Shown one piece after another: positions 49,206-57,857 of a stretch of DNA of 64,000 bases (the stretch's first letter is position 1; each line of letters starts with the position of its first letter). The notes under the pieces were generated by a model, which saw nothing but the letters and a program-made list of their open reading frames with translations, made no database searches and had not been told where the DNA came from. The translations under genes and the position numbers were made by a program. The stretch lies in assembly GCF_001563225.1 (NCBI RefSeq), contig NZ_CP014206.1, forward strand, positions 1,550,001-1,614,000. The letters run 5' to 3'. The DNA is from Pseudodesulfovibrio indicus (GTDB lineage: Bacteria > Desulfobacterota > Desulfovibrionia > Desulfovibrionales > Desulfovibrionaceae).

Positions 49206-50225
49206 CTATTGGGCTTCGCGGGCAGCCTTGATCCAGCCGTCCCAGGTCGCCTTGTTCTTGGCGATCCATTCGTCCGCGTGCTTGGCGATGTCCTTGTCGG
49301 ACTTTTCGCCTTCGCTCATGCGGGTGTTCTGCTCGCTGATGTCGTTCAGGGAGAGGGTGAAGAGTTCCATGAACTTGGCGGCAGCCGGGTTCTTTTCGAG
49401 GAACTTCTTGTTGGCCACGGTGCGGATGTCGGAGACCACGAAACCGGCCTTGAGCGGGTCGGAAACAGCGCCTTCGACGCCGGACACGGTCATGCGGTCC
49501 TTGTTCGGGGCCTGGGCCTCGGTGGGATTGATCTCAGGCACGTTGATCCACATCACGTCCTTGCCGGGCTTGAACTTGAACACGGTCCAGTTGGGGGTCC
49601 AGGTGTAGAAGAAGACTGGCTTGCCGGACTTGTAGGCGCCCAGGGCGGAGGCCATGCCCGCCTCGTAGGAGGCCTTGATCAGGTTGATGTGGTCGGACAG
49701 GCCGTAGACTTCCATGTGGTGGGCGATGACCTGTTCGCAGCCCCAGCCGGGGGGGCAGGCGGTCAGGTCGGCCTTGCCGTCGCCATTGGAGTCGAACGCC
49801 TTTTTCACATCGTCGCGCTTGAAGTCCTCAAGGGACTTGATGTTGTATTTTTCCACGTCGCGCTTGGACACCAGGTAGCCCTGCATGCCGCCCGCCTTGG
49901 CCACGAAGCCGATCTTTCGGGCCTTTTCGTCAAAGTTCTTGGGCAGCTGGGCGTTGTGCATGGGGAACCAGCCGTTGGTCCAGTAATCAACGTCGCCGAG
50001 CGTCACGGATTTGTAGAAAATTGGATTTTGCAGGTCGCGGGGGCTCTTGACTTCGTAGCCGAGCTCTTGGAGCCCCTTGCTGACCAGGGCTTCCTGAAAG
50101 AAGCCGGTGTTCCAGGTGGCGCGCGCGGGCTGTACGGTGACGCCCTCGCCGGGTTTCATGTTCATTGCCAGGGCGTTGCTGGCGATAAAGACAACGGAAA
50201 GAACAAGCATTGCAATACGATGCAT
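49206..50225 (-). CDS. proX: Glycine betaine/proline ABC transporter substrate-binding protein, copy 1
   Basis: 339 residues; start at 50225 (AAGGAGTG upstream) gives a Sec signal peptide ending SNALAMN. The OpuAC-type pattern is clear: ATWNTGFFQEAL, DYWTNGWFPMHN, FFYTWTPNWTVFKFKPGKDV. The aromatic residues (Trp in DYWTNGW, YTWTPNW) form the cation-pi box that binds quaternary amines. An inserted loop DSNGDGKADL resembles a calcium-binding EF-hand/dockerin loop. It is a paralogue of the next gene on this strand, separated from it by a hairpin terminator, so its level may differ from copy 2. Confidence 0.92.
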   Translation of the reverse strand: MHRIAMLVLSVVFIASNALAMNMKPGEGVTVQPARATWNTGFFQEALVSKGLQELGYEVKSPRDLQNPIFYKSVTLGDVDYWTNGWFPMHNAQLPKNFDEKARKIGFVAKAGGMQGYLVSKRDVEKYNIKSLEDFKRDDVKKAFDSNGDGKADLTACPPGWGCEQVIAHHMEVYGLSDHINLIKASYEAGMASALGAYKSGKPVFFYTWTPNWTVFKFKPGKDVMWINVPEINPTEAQAPNKDRMTVSGVEGAVSDPLKAGFVVSDIRTVANKKFLEKNPAAAKFMELFTLSLNDISEQNTRMSEGEKSDKDIAKHADEWIAKNKATWDGWIKAAREAQ

Positions 50226-50318
50226 ACACACTCCTTGGTTAATGTCGGCCCGTTTGCCTCGCGGCCGGATTCGGTCGGAGGCAATTCCGCAGGCTGCGGG
50301 AAATGTCGGGCGAAAGAA

Positions 50319-50345
50319 GGAAGCACCCATTGGGCGGGTGCTTCC
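50319..50345 (-). terminator. Hairpin between the two proX genes
   Basis: 10-bp perfect stem GGAAGCACCC / GGGTGCTTCC with a 7-nt loop; minus-strand continuation TTCTTTCG is a weak T-tract, so termination is probably partial. Confidence 0.65.
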
Positions 50346-50353
50346 TTTCCAAA

Positions 50354-51361
50354 CTACTTTGCGGCGTTGCGGGCCGCTTCAAGCCAGGCGTTCCAGGTGT
50401 CCTGGTGGGCGGCGATCCACTCGTCAACGTGCTTGGCGATGTCGCGGTCGGACTTTTCGCCTTCGTTCATGCGAGTGTTCTGGGCGCTGACGTCATCGAT
50501 GGTCAGCTTGAAGCTCTTGAGGAAGGTCGCGGCAGCCGGATTCTTCTCCAGGAACTTCTTGTTGGCGACGACGTTGATGTCATAGACCACGAAGCCCGGA
50601 CGGAGGGGGTCGGAAACGGCTCCGGCCACGCCGGAAACCACGCTGCCGGTGTCGCCTTTCTCAGGCACGTTGATCCACATGACGTCGGTGCCGGGCTTGA
50701 ATTTGTAAACGGTCCAGTTGGGCGTCCAGGTGTAGAAAAAGACCGGCTGACCGGACTTGAAGGCGCCCAGGGCCGCGGCCATGCCCGCTTCGTAGGAAGC
50801 CTTGCTGGGCTTTACGTAGTCTTTCAGCCCGTACAGCTCCATGTGCGTGGCGATGACCTTCTCGCAACCCCAGCCGGGAGGGCAGGCGGTCAGATCGGCC
50901 TTGCCGTCGCCGTTGAGGTCGAAGGCTTTGATCACCTCGGGACGCTTGAAGTCGTCCAGGGACTTGATGTTGAATTTCTCGACTTCCTTTTTGGAAACGA
51001 GATATCCCTGCATGCCGCCGGACTTGATGATCGGATCGAGGATGACGGCCCGCTTTTCGAAGTTCTTGGGCAGCTGGGGGTTGTGCAGCGGGAAGTTGCC
51101 GTTGCACCAATAGTCTATGTCGCCGAGGTAAATGGACTTGTAGGCGATGGGATTCTGCAGGTCCTTGGGCTTTTCCACGTCATAGCCCAGTTCCTCCAGT
51201 CCCCTCCTGGCCAGGGCTTCCTGAAAGAAGCCGGTGTTCCAGGTGGCGCGGCCCGGACGTACGGTGACGCCTTCGCCGGGCTTTGCCTCCACGGCCATTG
51301 CCGATGCCGCGGCCAGGGCCACGAACAGGGCGGCCACCATTGCGAGTTTGATAAATTTCAT
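50354..51361 (-). CDS. proX: Glycine betaine/proline ABC transporter substrate-binding protein, copy 2
   Basis: 335 residues with a Sec signal peptide (ending SAMAVEA). Same fold and motifs as copy 1 (ATWNTGFFQEAL, DYWCNGNFPLHN, FYTWTPNWTVYKFKPGTDV, DLNGDGKADL). One difference stands out: copy 1 has NGWFPMHN where this copy has NGNFPLHN, replacing a Trp next to the ligand site, which may change substrate preference. It directly follows proW (24 bp), so this is the operon's main binding protein. Confidence 0.92.
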   Translation of the reverse strand: MKFIKLAMVAALFVALAAASAMAVEAKPGEGVTVRPGRATWNTGFFQEALARRGLEELGYDVEKPKDLQNPIAYKSIYLGDIDYWCNGNFPLHNPQLPKNFEKRAVILDPIIKSGGMQGYLVSKKEVEKFNIKSLDDFKRPEVIKAFDLNGDGKADLTACPPGWGCEKVIATHMELYGLKDYVKPSKASYEAGMAAALGAFKSGQPVFFYTWTPNWTVYKFKPGTDVMWINVPEKGDTGSVVSGVAGAVSDPLRPGFVVYDINVVANKKFLEKNPAAATFLKSFKLTIDDVSAQNTRMNEGEKSDRDIAKHVDEWIAAHQDTWNAWLEAARNAAK

Positions 51362-51385
51362 CTTTTCTCCTTGAATTATAAGAAG

Positions 51386-52216
51386 TTATTTCTTTTGTGC
51401 CATTGACTGGGTGATGCGGTCCAGGACGATGGCCATGAGCACGATGCCCACGCCGCCGACCACGGCGCGTCCGATGTCCAGGGTGTTCAGCCCCAGGATG
51501 ACCGGGGAGCCAAGTCCGCCCGCGCCGATGAGCGCGGCGATGACGACCATGGACAGGGCCATCATGATGGTCTGGTTCAGGCCGGCCAGGATGGTCGGCA
51601 GGGCCAGCGGGATCTGGACCTTGATGAGCACCTGCCAGCGGGTGGCCCCGAAGGCCTGGGCCGCTTCCACCAGCTCGGGGTGGACCTGGCGGATGCCGAG
51701 TCCGGTCAGCCGGATGATGGGGGGCAGGGCAAAGATGATGGTGGCCAGCACGCCCGCCACGTTGCCCACGGAGAAGAGCATGACGATGGGCACGAGGTAG
51801 ACGAAGGCCGGGGTGGTCTGCATGGCGTCGAGCACGGGCCGCAGGCCTGCCTCGAACCGGTCGCTGCGCCCGGACATGATTCCCAGGGGAATGCCGAGCA
51901 CGGCGCAGATGACCACGGAGGAAAGGACCATGGCCAGGGTGATCATGGTGTCTTCCCACAGTCCGAGGAAGCCCACGAGCAGCATGGAGAGCAGTGAGAA
52001 CAGGGCCAGCCGCTTGCCGGAAAACTTCCAGGCCATGAAGCAGACCACGGCGATGATGATCAGCGGATGCAGGGCGTTGAGGCCGTGCTCGAACCCGTTG
52101 AGCAGTTGTTCCACGGGCCATTTGAGCATCTGGAAGAACTCGCGGTAGTTGTCCACCAGCCATTCCACGGCGTCCGAGACCCAGGTGTCGAGAGGGATTA
52201 TCGCGTCTTGAAACAT
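51386..52216 (-). CDS. proW: Glycine betaine/proline ABC transporter permease
   Basis: 276 residues with about six to seven transmembrane helices and the EAA loop EAAQAFGATRWQVLIKVQIPLALPTILAGLNQTIM that docks the ATPase. The long N-terminal part before the first helix (VSDAVEWLVDNYREFFQ) is typical of ProW. Its start codon overlaps the proV stop by 1 bp. Inner-membrane channel subunit of an osmoprotectant importer. Confidence 0.94.
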   Translation of the reverse strand: MFQDAIIPLDTWVSDAVEWLVDNYREFFQMLKWPVEQLLNGFEHGLNALHPLIIIAVVCFMAWKFSGKRLALFSLLSMLLVGFLGLWEDTMITLAMVLSSVVICAVLGIPLGIMSGRSDRFEAGLRPVLDAMQTTPAFVYLVPIVMLFSVGNVAGVLATIIFALPPIIRLTGLGIRQVHPELVEAAQAFGATRWQVLIKVQIPLALPTILAGLNQTIMMALSMVVIAALIGAGGLGSPVILGLNTLDIGRAVVGGVGIVLMAIVLDRITQSMAQKK

Positions 52217-53439
52217 TATTGCTCACCTCCATTGGACAGGGCCGTTTCGGTGCGGTGCAGGGTCTTGAGGAACCGGTTCTTGGAGACCACGCCGAGATAG
52301 CGGCCGTTCTCGTCCACGACGGGAATGGGCCATGGCGAGGCCGCCACCAGGGGCAGGATGTCCTGCATGGAGTCGGATTGCTGCACGGACTCGGCCCCGG
52401 TCAGGAAGACCTGGCTGAGGGGCTTCTCCGGGATGCCCGCCTCAAGGGCGTTGCGGATGCCCTCGGTGGAGATGATGCCCAGGAAGCGATGCTTGGAATC
52501 CAGCACGTAGCCGTGTTCCAGCTCGCTGCCGCTCAGGATCTCGTGGGCCGTGCGGAGGCTGCCGCCCGCCTTGGTCACGGTGATGGTCGGATGGGTGTCG
52601 CGCACGATGTCGCCCGCGCTGATGACGCCGGTGGGGTCCACGCCGCGGAAAAAGGCACGCACGTAGTCGTTGGCCGGGTTCTGGAGGATTTCATCCGGCG
52701 TGCCCACCTGGACCACGTTGCCGCCCTCCATGATGGCGATGCGGTCGCCGATGCGCAGGGCCTCGTCCAGGTCGTGGGAAATGAACACGATGGTCCGCTG
52801 CGATTCCTCCTGGAGCTTGAGCAGTTCGTCCTGCATCTCGGTGCGGATGAGCGGGTCGAGGGCGGAAAACGCCTCGTCCATGAGCAGGATTTCCGGGTCC
52901 ACGGCCAGGCCGCGCGCCAATCCGACGCGCTGCTGCATGCCGCCGGACAGCTGGGAGGGGTACTGGTCTTCCCAGCCGGCCAGGCCGACCTGGGCCAGGG
53001 CCTCGCGGGCGCGTTCGTGCCGCTTGGCCTTGTCCACCCCGGCCAGTTCGAGGCCGAAGGCGGCGTTGTCCAGCACGGTCTGGTGGGGCATGAGGGCAAA
53101 GGACTGGAAGACCATGCTCATGTTGTGCAGCCGAAATCTGACCAGCTCGTCCTCGCCCATGGCGGTGACGTCCTCGCCATCGACCAGGACGCGCCCGGCC
53201 GTGGGCTCGATGAGCCGGTTGAGCATGCGCACGATGGTGGACTTGCCCGAACCGGACAGCCCCATGATGACGAAAATTTCTCCGGCTTCTATGGAGAAGG
53301 AGGCGTCGTTCACGCCCACCGTCATGCCGGTCTTTTCCAGAACCGACGCCTTGTCGTGCCCCTTGCGGAGCATTTCAAGGCCCTTTCCGGGTTTTGGCCC
53401 GAAAATCTTGTAAAGGTTTTCTACTCGAATTTTTTCCAT
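52216..53439 (-). CDS. proV: Glycine betaine/proline ABC transporter ATPase
   Basis: 407 residues. Walker A GLSGSGKST (~65), signature LSGGMQQRVGLARGLA, Walker B ILLMDEAFSALDPLIR, H-loop ISHD. Two C-terminal CBS domains (~285-400) match ProV/OpuAA, where they sense ionic strength and switch transport on in salt. First gene of the operon proV-proW-proX2-proX1; an AGAAAG-type ribosome-binding site lies just upstream. Confidence 0.95.
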   Translation of the reverse strand: MEKIRVENLYKIFGPKPGKGLEMLRKGHDKASVLEKTGMTVGVNDASFSIEAGEIFVIMGLSGSGKSTIVRMLNRLIEPTAGRVLVDGEDVTAMGEDELVRFRLHNMSMVFQSFALMPHQTVLDNAAFGLELAGVDKAKRHERAREALAQVGLAGWEDQYPSQLSGGMQQRVGLARGLAVDPEILLMDEAFSALDPLIRTEMQDELLKLQEESQRTIVFISHDLDEALRIGDRIAIMEGGNVVQVGTPDEILQNPANDYVRAFFRGVDPTGVISAGDIVRDTHPTITVTKAGGSLRTAHEILSGSELEHGYVLDSKHRFLGIISTEGIRNALEAGIPEKPLSQVFLTGAESVQQSDSMQDILPLVAASPWPIPVVDENGRYLGVVSKNRFLKTLHRTETALSNGGEQ

Positions 53440-54023
53440 TCTTTCTCCAATAATTGATGGCGCCCTGGCTTCGCTGCCGGGGCGGATAAAAACAGGCGTC
53501 GGGAAAAGGCTAGAAGAGGGGGACCCGGTCGCGGAGACCGCAGGGAGTGCCGTGGGACGACAAGCTCGAAGAGGGGCGAGCCGAACCGTAAAGACAATTC
53601 CGGGAGTGTCGCATGTAAAATTTCTTTTCCGTCAGAATTAATGTTGTTTAATGACTGGTACAGTAAAAAATCAATAGTAAACGCAATTGTACTAGTTTGC
53701 AGCAACTGCACTGGCTGATATATTTATGTACTATCCATGCAATCTTTTGTTACAGTGTAAAAACAACATTCTCGGGTGTGCAACGAGTGCTAATGCTCGG
53801 ATAAGATAAGTGATTATGTTCATCATGTCAAAAAATGATTTTTTTGGAAAAAATGGACACGGAATATCAGGCGATAATTCAAAATTGCAATGCGGCGCAA
53901 TGCCAGTGGTGGCAAGGTGATTGACGGGATTCGCGGCGGATTGATCGGCGGGGATTCGGGCGGCTGTTTTCTGCCCCCCGGCCGCGTTTTTGCGCCCGGT
54001 GCCGGACCCGAATCCGGCCGACC
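53440..54023. other. Gene-free AT-rich spacer upstream of proV
   Basis: About 580 bp holding the pro operon promoter. AT content rises sharply at 53620-53870. A small palindrome TGCAG-CAA-CTGCA lies at 53698-53710. No convincing protein frame, RNA gene or sigma-54 site was found. Confidence 0.6.
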
Positions 54024-54058
54024 ATGACAAAGGCCCGGGGGAATTTCCCTCCGGGCCT
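54024..54058 (-). terminator. Terminator of the ars operon
   Basis: Stem AGGCCCGGGGG / CCCTCCGGGCCT (54031-54058, one mismatch/wobble) around AATT, followed on the minus strand by TTTGTC; moderate T-tract. Confidence 0.65.
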
Positions 54059-54081
54059 CGGTTGCATGGTTTCGGTGTCGG

Positions 54082-54192
54082 TTAATCGAACAGGGTGAAG
54101 CGGAGTTCGCCGCTCTCGCCCCGGTGGATGCAGCCGGTCCAGGCCGCCAGCGGCGACCATGCCCGGAGCACGCGGGTCAGTACCTTTTTCAT
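54082..54192 (-). CDS. Possible 36-residue peptide downstream of arsC
   Basis: The ATG at 54192 has an excellent AAGGAGGA ribosome-binding site 5 bp upstream and lies 20 bp after the arsC stop. The product is basic at the N-terminus (MKKVLTRVLRAW) with a single Cys (AAWTGCIHRG). Ends just before the ars terminator. Likely translated; function unknown. Confidence 0.5.
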   Translation of the reverse strand: MKKVLTRVLRAWSPLAAWTGCIHRGESGELRFTLFD

Positions 54193-54212
54193 GTCGTCCT
54201 CCTTGTGCGGGG

Positions 54213-54635
54213 CTACGACAGGGAGTCGGGCAGCCCCTGGACGAAGGTCTTTATCTCGTCCCGGACGCGGCGGTACACGTCCAGGATTTCCTCTTCGTCG
54301 GTCAGTGATTCGGCCAGGCTCGGCGGGTCGTCGAAGCCGACGTGGACCACCTTGGTCCGGGCCGGGAAATACGGGCAGTTCTCGTTGGCGTGGCCGCAGA
54401 CCGTGACCACGTAGTCGAACTCCAGGTCGGCGGGCAGGTCCGTGGTCAGCTTGGAGGCGTGGTCCGCTATGTCCACGCCCGCCTCGGCCATGACCTTGAC
54501 CGCAAGGGGGTTCAGGCCGTGGGTCTCCACGCCTGCTGACCAGGCCGTGAACACGTCCCCCTTGAGGGTTTTGGCCCAGCCTTCGGCCATCTGGCTGCGA
54601 CAGGAATTGCCGGTGCACAGAAAAAGGATGTTCAT
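54213..54635 (-). CDS. arsC: Arsenate reductase, thioredoxin-coupled LMW-phosphatase type
   Basis: 140 residues. The P-loop CTGNSCRSQMAEG holds the nucleophilic Cys8, and the second redox pair appears in TVCGHANENCPYFP (C...C seven apart), as in S. aureus pI258 ArsC. This type reduces arsenate to arsenite using a Cys triad and thioredoxin, not glutaredoxin. FDDPP is a conserved later motif. Its product, arsenite, is exported by Acr3 encoded 9 bp upstream in the operon. Confidence 0.95.
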   Translation of the reverse strand: MNILFLCTGNSCRSQMAEGWAKTLKGDVFTAWSAGVETHGLNPLAVKVMAEAGVDIADHASKLTTDLPADLEFDYVVTVCGHANENCPYFPARTKVVHVGFDDPPSLAESLTDEEEILDVYRRVRDEIKTFVQGLPDSLS

Positions 54636-54644
54636 GTCGTTCTC

Positions 54645-55748
54645 CTAGCGGGGTTCAGCGGTTTCGCAGCGCACGTGGCAGACGCCGCCTATGGTTTCCT
54701 TGGCAAAGGGGAAGTAGCGGCGCTTGAACCGGACGGCCACGTTGACCAGTCCGATGAGCACCGGGACCTCCACCAGGGGGCCGATGACCGCGGCGAACGC
54801 CTCGCCGGAGTCGATGCCGAAGACCGCGATGGCCACGGCGATGGCCAGTTCGAAGTTGTTGGACGCGGCGGTGAAGCTCAGGGTCGCGGCCTGCTCGTAG
54901 GTCGCGTCCGCCTTCCAGGAGAGGTAGAAGGAGGCCAGGAACATGATCAGGAAGTAGATGGTCAGCGGGATGGCGATGCGCACCACGTCGAACGGCAGGG
55001 CCACCACGCGGTCGCCCTTGAGCGAGAACATGACCACGATGGTGAATAGCAGGAAGATCAGGGTCAGGGGCGAGATCTTCGGGATGAACACCTGTTCGTA
55101 CCACTCCCGTCCCTTGATCTTCAGGCCGATGAACCGGGAAACCATGCCCGCCAGGAACGGGATGCCCAGGTAGATGAACACGCTTTCGGCGATCTGGCCC
55201 ATGGACACGTCCACGACCACGCCCTCAAGCCCGAACCAGCCGGGCAGGATGGTGATGAACACATAGGCGTAGAAGGAGAAGAAGAGTACCTGGAAGAGCG
55301 AGTTGAAGGCCACCAGTCCGGCGCAGTATTCCGAGTCGCCGTCGGCCAGGTCGTTCCAGACGATGACCATGGCGATGCACCGGGCCAGGCCGATGAGGAT
55401 CAGGCCGACCATGTAGTCGTGGTGGCCGGACAGGAAGGTCACGGCCAGGCCGAACATCAGGATCGGCCCGATGACCCAGTTCTGGACCAGGGACAGCGCC
55501 AGCACCCGGTAGTTGCGGAAGACCCGGCCCAGCTCCTCGTATTTCACCTTGGCCAGGGGCGGGTACATCATCAGGATCAGCCCCACGGCGATGGGGATGT
55601 TGGTGGTCCCTGTGGTGAACGAGTCGATGACCCCCTTCACGCCCGGGAAGAAATAGCCCGCGGCCACGCCGGTGAACATGGCCAGGAATATCCACAGGGT
55701 CAGGAATCTGTCGAGAAAGGAGAGTTGTTTCGGAGAAGTGTCCGCCAT
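54645..55748 (-). CDS. acr3: Arsenite efflux transporter, ACR3 family
   Basis: 367 residues with about ten transmembrane helices. The family marker is the conserved Cys in [19 protein letters not shown], and [20 protein letters not shown] is the other Acr3/BASS signature. It pumps As(III) out using the proton gradient. Followed by arsC and preceded 15 bp by arsR, a classical resistance operon. The C-terminus carries two extra cysteines ([12 protein letters not shown]), not usual in the family. Confidence 0.95.
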   Translation of the reverse strand: MADTSPKQLSFLDRFLTLWIFLAMFTGVAAGYFFPGVKGVIDSFTTGTTNIPIAVGLILMMYPPLAKVKYEELGRVFRNYRVLALSLVQNWVIGPILMFGLAVTFLSGHHDYMVGLILIGLARCIAMVIVWNDLADGDSEYCAGLVAFNSLFQVLFFSFYAYVFITILPGWFGLEGVVVDVSMGQIAESVFIYLGIPFLAGMVSRFIGLKIKGREWYEQVFIPKISPLTLIFLLFTIVVMFSLKGDRVVALPFDVVRIAIPLTIYFLIMFLASFYLSWKADATYEQAATLSFTAASNNFELAIAVAIAVFGIDSGEAFAAVIGPLVEVPVLIGLVNVAVRFKRRYFPFAKETIGGVCHVRCETAEPR

Positions 55749-55763
55749 GATACCTCCGGTGCG

Positions 55764-56111
55764 CTAGCCGCACTCGGCCGTTGTTTTGGTCGCCAGATGG
55801 TCCATGAGCCTGGAATAATCCCGCCGCGCCTGGGGCTGGGCGGGCAGGTTCTGGCGCAGGACCTGCAATACCAGGGACTGTATCTCGTCCGTGGGTTCGG
55901 CCAGGGAGTAGTAGACCCACTTCCCCTTGCGCCGGGAGTTCACCCAACCGGCGTTGCGCAGGAAGGACATGTGCCGGGAGACCGTGGACTGCGGCATGTC
56001 CAGCGCCGTCATGAGGTCGCACACGCACAGCTCGCCGTGATCGAGCAGGCGGATGACCCTCAGCCGGGTGGGGTCGCCGAGACCCTTCAGACGGAGTGCG
56101 AGTTGTTCCAT
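55764..56111 (-). CDS. arsR: ArsR-family repressor
   Basis: 115 residues with a winged helix (LGDPTRLRVIRLLDHGELCVCDLMTAL...QSTVSRHMSFLRNAGWV). The ELCVCDL motif provides the Cys pair that binds As(III) in classical ArsR and releases it from DNA. A Cys near the C-terminus (TTAECG) may add a third ligand. It is the first gene of the ars operon and should repress it through the palindrome at 56122-56141. Confidence 0.95.
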   Translation of the reverse strand: MEQLALRLKGLGDPTRLRVIRLLDHGELCVCDLMTALDMPQSTVSRHMSFLRNAGWVNSRRKGKWVYYSLAEPTDEIQSLVLQVLRQNLPAQPQARRDYSRLMDHLATKTTAECG

Positions 56112-56121
56112 GAGTTGATAA

Positions 56122-56141
56122 ATATCCGCTTATGCGGATAT
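56122..56141 (-). promoter_or_regulatory. ArsR-type operator
   Basis: Perfect inverted repeat ATATCCGC-TTAT-GCGGATAT, beginning 11 bp before the arsR start codon, the usual place and shape of ArsR/SmtB operators. Confidence 0.75.
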
Positions 56142-56334
56142 GTCAATGACGATCAGGTGACAATTGTGCGGCGGGACGGCTGCCGGGTTGGTGGCATTTC
56201 GGCGCGAATGTCTGTATAGGGTGGATGGATGGAGCGGCGGTCGGCACCGCACGCTCCTGAAGAGGATCACCCGGCGGCCCGGCGGCCGCCCGTGCAAGAC
56301 CAGAAGCCCGTTTACCGGGCAGGGAGGAATATCG

Positions 56335-57693
56335 ATGAAGCCGATCACGCGGGAAGTGTTCAGGACCTATGACATACGCGGTATCGTGGACAGGGATTTC
56401 GACCCGGAGTGGGTCGAGCGGTTGGGTCGCGCCTGCGGCCAGTATTTTCTGGAGCGTGGCTCCAAAACCGCCGTGGTCGGCCATGACTGCCGCCATTCCT
56501 CGCCGGGCTACGCCGAGGCGCTGACCCGGGGGCTGAACAGCACCGGCGTTGATGTCGTGGCCATCGGCCAGCTCTCCTCGCCCGCCTTCTACTGGGCCGT
56601 GACCAAGCTCGGCGAGACCGCCGGAGTGATGATCACCGCCAGCCACAACCCTTCGGAATACAACGGGTTCAAGGTCTGGCAGGGGATCAGCACCATCCAT
56701 TCCGAGGAAATTCAGGACGTCTTCGAGCTGATGGAAAAGGGCGACTTCCCCACCGGCAAGGGGACCGTGCGCAGCGAGTCGATCCTCGGCCGCTACGTGG
56801 ACGAACTGTCCGGGGACGTGACCTTTGGCAGGAAGCTCAAGGTTGTCGTGGACGGCGGCAACGGCACGGGCGGCAACCTGACCGCCGACGCCCTGGAAAA
56901 GGCCGGGGCCGAGGTGGTGCGCATCTTCTGCGACCCGGACGGCGATTTCCCCAATCACCATCCCGACCCGGTGGTGGAGAAGAACATGGCCGCCCTCCAG
57001 CAGGCGGTGCTGCGCGAGAAGGCGGACATCGGCATCGGCCTGGACGGCGACGGCGACCGCATCGGCGTGGTCACCGAGAAGGGCGGGCTGCTCTTCGGCG
57101 ACCAGCTGGTGGCCATCTACGCCCGGGACATCTTGAAAGCGTTCCCCGGCGCGGCCATCATCGGCGAGGTCAAGTGCTCCTACCTGATGTACGACGACAT
57201 CCGCGCCCACGGCGGCGACGCGGTCATGTGGAAGACCGGCCATTCGCTGATCAAGGCCCGCATGCGCGAGATCGGGGCCAAGTTCGCGGGTGAGATGTCC
57301 GGCCACATGTTCTTCGCGGACCGCTACTACGGGTTCGACGACGCCACCTACGCGGCCCTGCGCATGGTCGAGATCCTGTCCAACTCCGACAAGCCCATGA
57401 GCGAACAGCTCGACTGGCCCAAGACCTATTCCACCCCGGAAATCCGGGTGGACTGCCCCGAAGCGCTCAAGGAGCGGGTCGTGGGCAAGGCTGTGGCCTA
57501 CTTCAGCTCCAAGTTCGAGGCCATCGACATCGACGGCGTCCGCGCCGTCTTCCCCGACGGCTGGGGCCTCATCCGCGCCTCCAATACCCAGCCCGTCCTC
57601 GTCCTGCGCTTCGAAGCCCTGACCCCCGAACGCCTCGACGAAATCCGGACCATGTTCGAAGACAAACTCAAAACCTGGATCGCCGAAGGCTGA
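56335..57693 (+). CDS. manB: Phosphomannomutase/phosphoglucomutase
   Basis: 452 residues from an ATG with GGGAGGA upstream. Alpha-D-phosphohexomutase motifs in order: RTYDIRG near the start, active-site Ser loop TASHNPSEYNGFK (~103), metal loop GLDGDGDRIG (~243), sugar-binding GEMSGHMFF (~321) and phosphate loop RASNTQPVLVLRFEA (~415). It converts mannose-6-P or glucose-6-P to the 1-phosphates for polysaccharide and LPS precursors. Closest layout is AlgC/ManB of proteobacteria. Single-gene unit with its own terminator. Confidence 0.93.
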   Translation: MKPITREVFRTYDIRGIVDRDFDPEWVERLGRACGQYFLERGSKTAVVGHDCRHSSPGYAEALTRGLNSTGVDVVAIGQLSSPAFYWAVTKLGETAGVMITASHNPSEYNGFKVWQGISTIHSEEIQDVFELMEKGDFPTGKGTVRSESILGRYVDELSGDVTFGRKLKVVVDGGNGTGGNLTADALEKAGAEVVRIFCDPDGDFPNHHPDPVVEKNMAALQQAVLREKADIGIGLDGDGDRIGVVTEKGGLLFGDQLVAIYARDILKAFPGAAIIGEVKCSYLMYDDIRAHGGDAVMWKTGHSLIKARMREIGAKFAGEMSGHMFFADRYYGFDDATYAALRMVEILSNSDKPMSEQLDWPKTYSTPEIRVDCPEALKERVVGKAVAYFSSKFEAIDIDGVRAVFPDGWGLIRASNTQPVLVLRFEALTPERLDEIRTMFEDKLKTWIAEG

Positions 57694-57718
57694 CCCGGTT
57701 ACCTGTGACATACAAAAG

Positions 57719-57749
57719 GGGCCGCCTCTCTGAGGCGGCCCATTTTTTT
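57719..57749 (+). terminator. Terminator of manB
   Basis: 10-bp perfect stem GGGCCGCCTC / GAGGCGGCCC, loop TCT, then a run of seven T residues. Confidence 0.93.
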
Positions 57750-57758
57750 GCCTCCGGC

Positions 57759-57857
57759 GGCCAGGGGGAAGAGGGGGACCTTTTGCAAAAGGTCCCCCTC
57801 TTCCCCCTGGACCCCCATCTCCCCTCCAAAACTCTTTGGCGCCGCTTCGCGGGGTAG
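57759..57857. repeat. Dispersed hairpin repeat, copy 2
   Basis: Arms 57761-57784 and 57787-57810 make a perfect 24-bp stem with a two-base loop (GC), followed by a conserved tail to the GCCGCTTCGCGGGG hairpin. Matches copy 1 at 48804-48903. The core lies directly behind the manB terminator. Confidence 0.88.

Noticed and set aside
53785..53793. GAGTGCTAA, identical to the right arm of the CIRCE heat-shock operator
   Set aside because: The left arm TTAGCACTC is missing at the required 9-nt spacing, so this is only a half site by chance.
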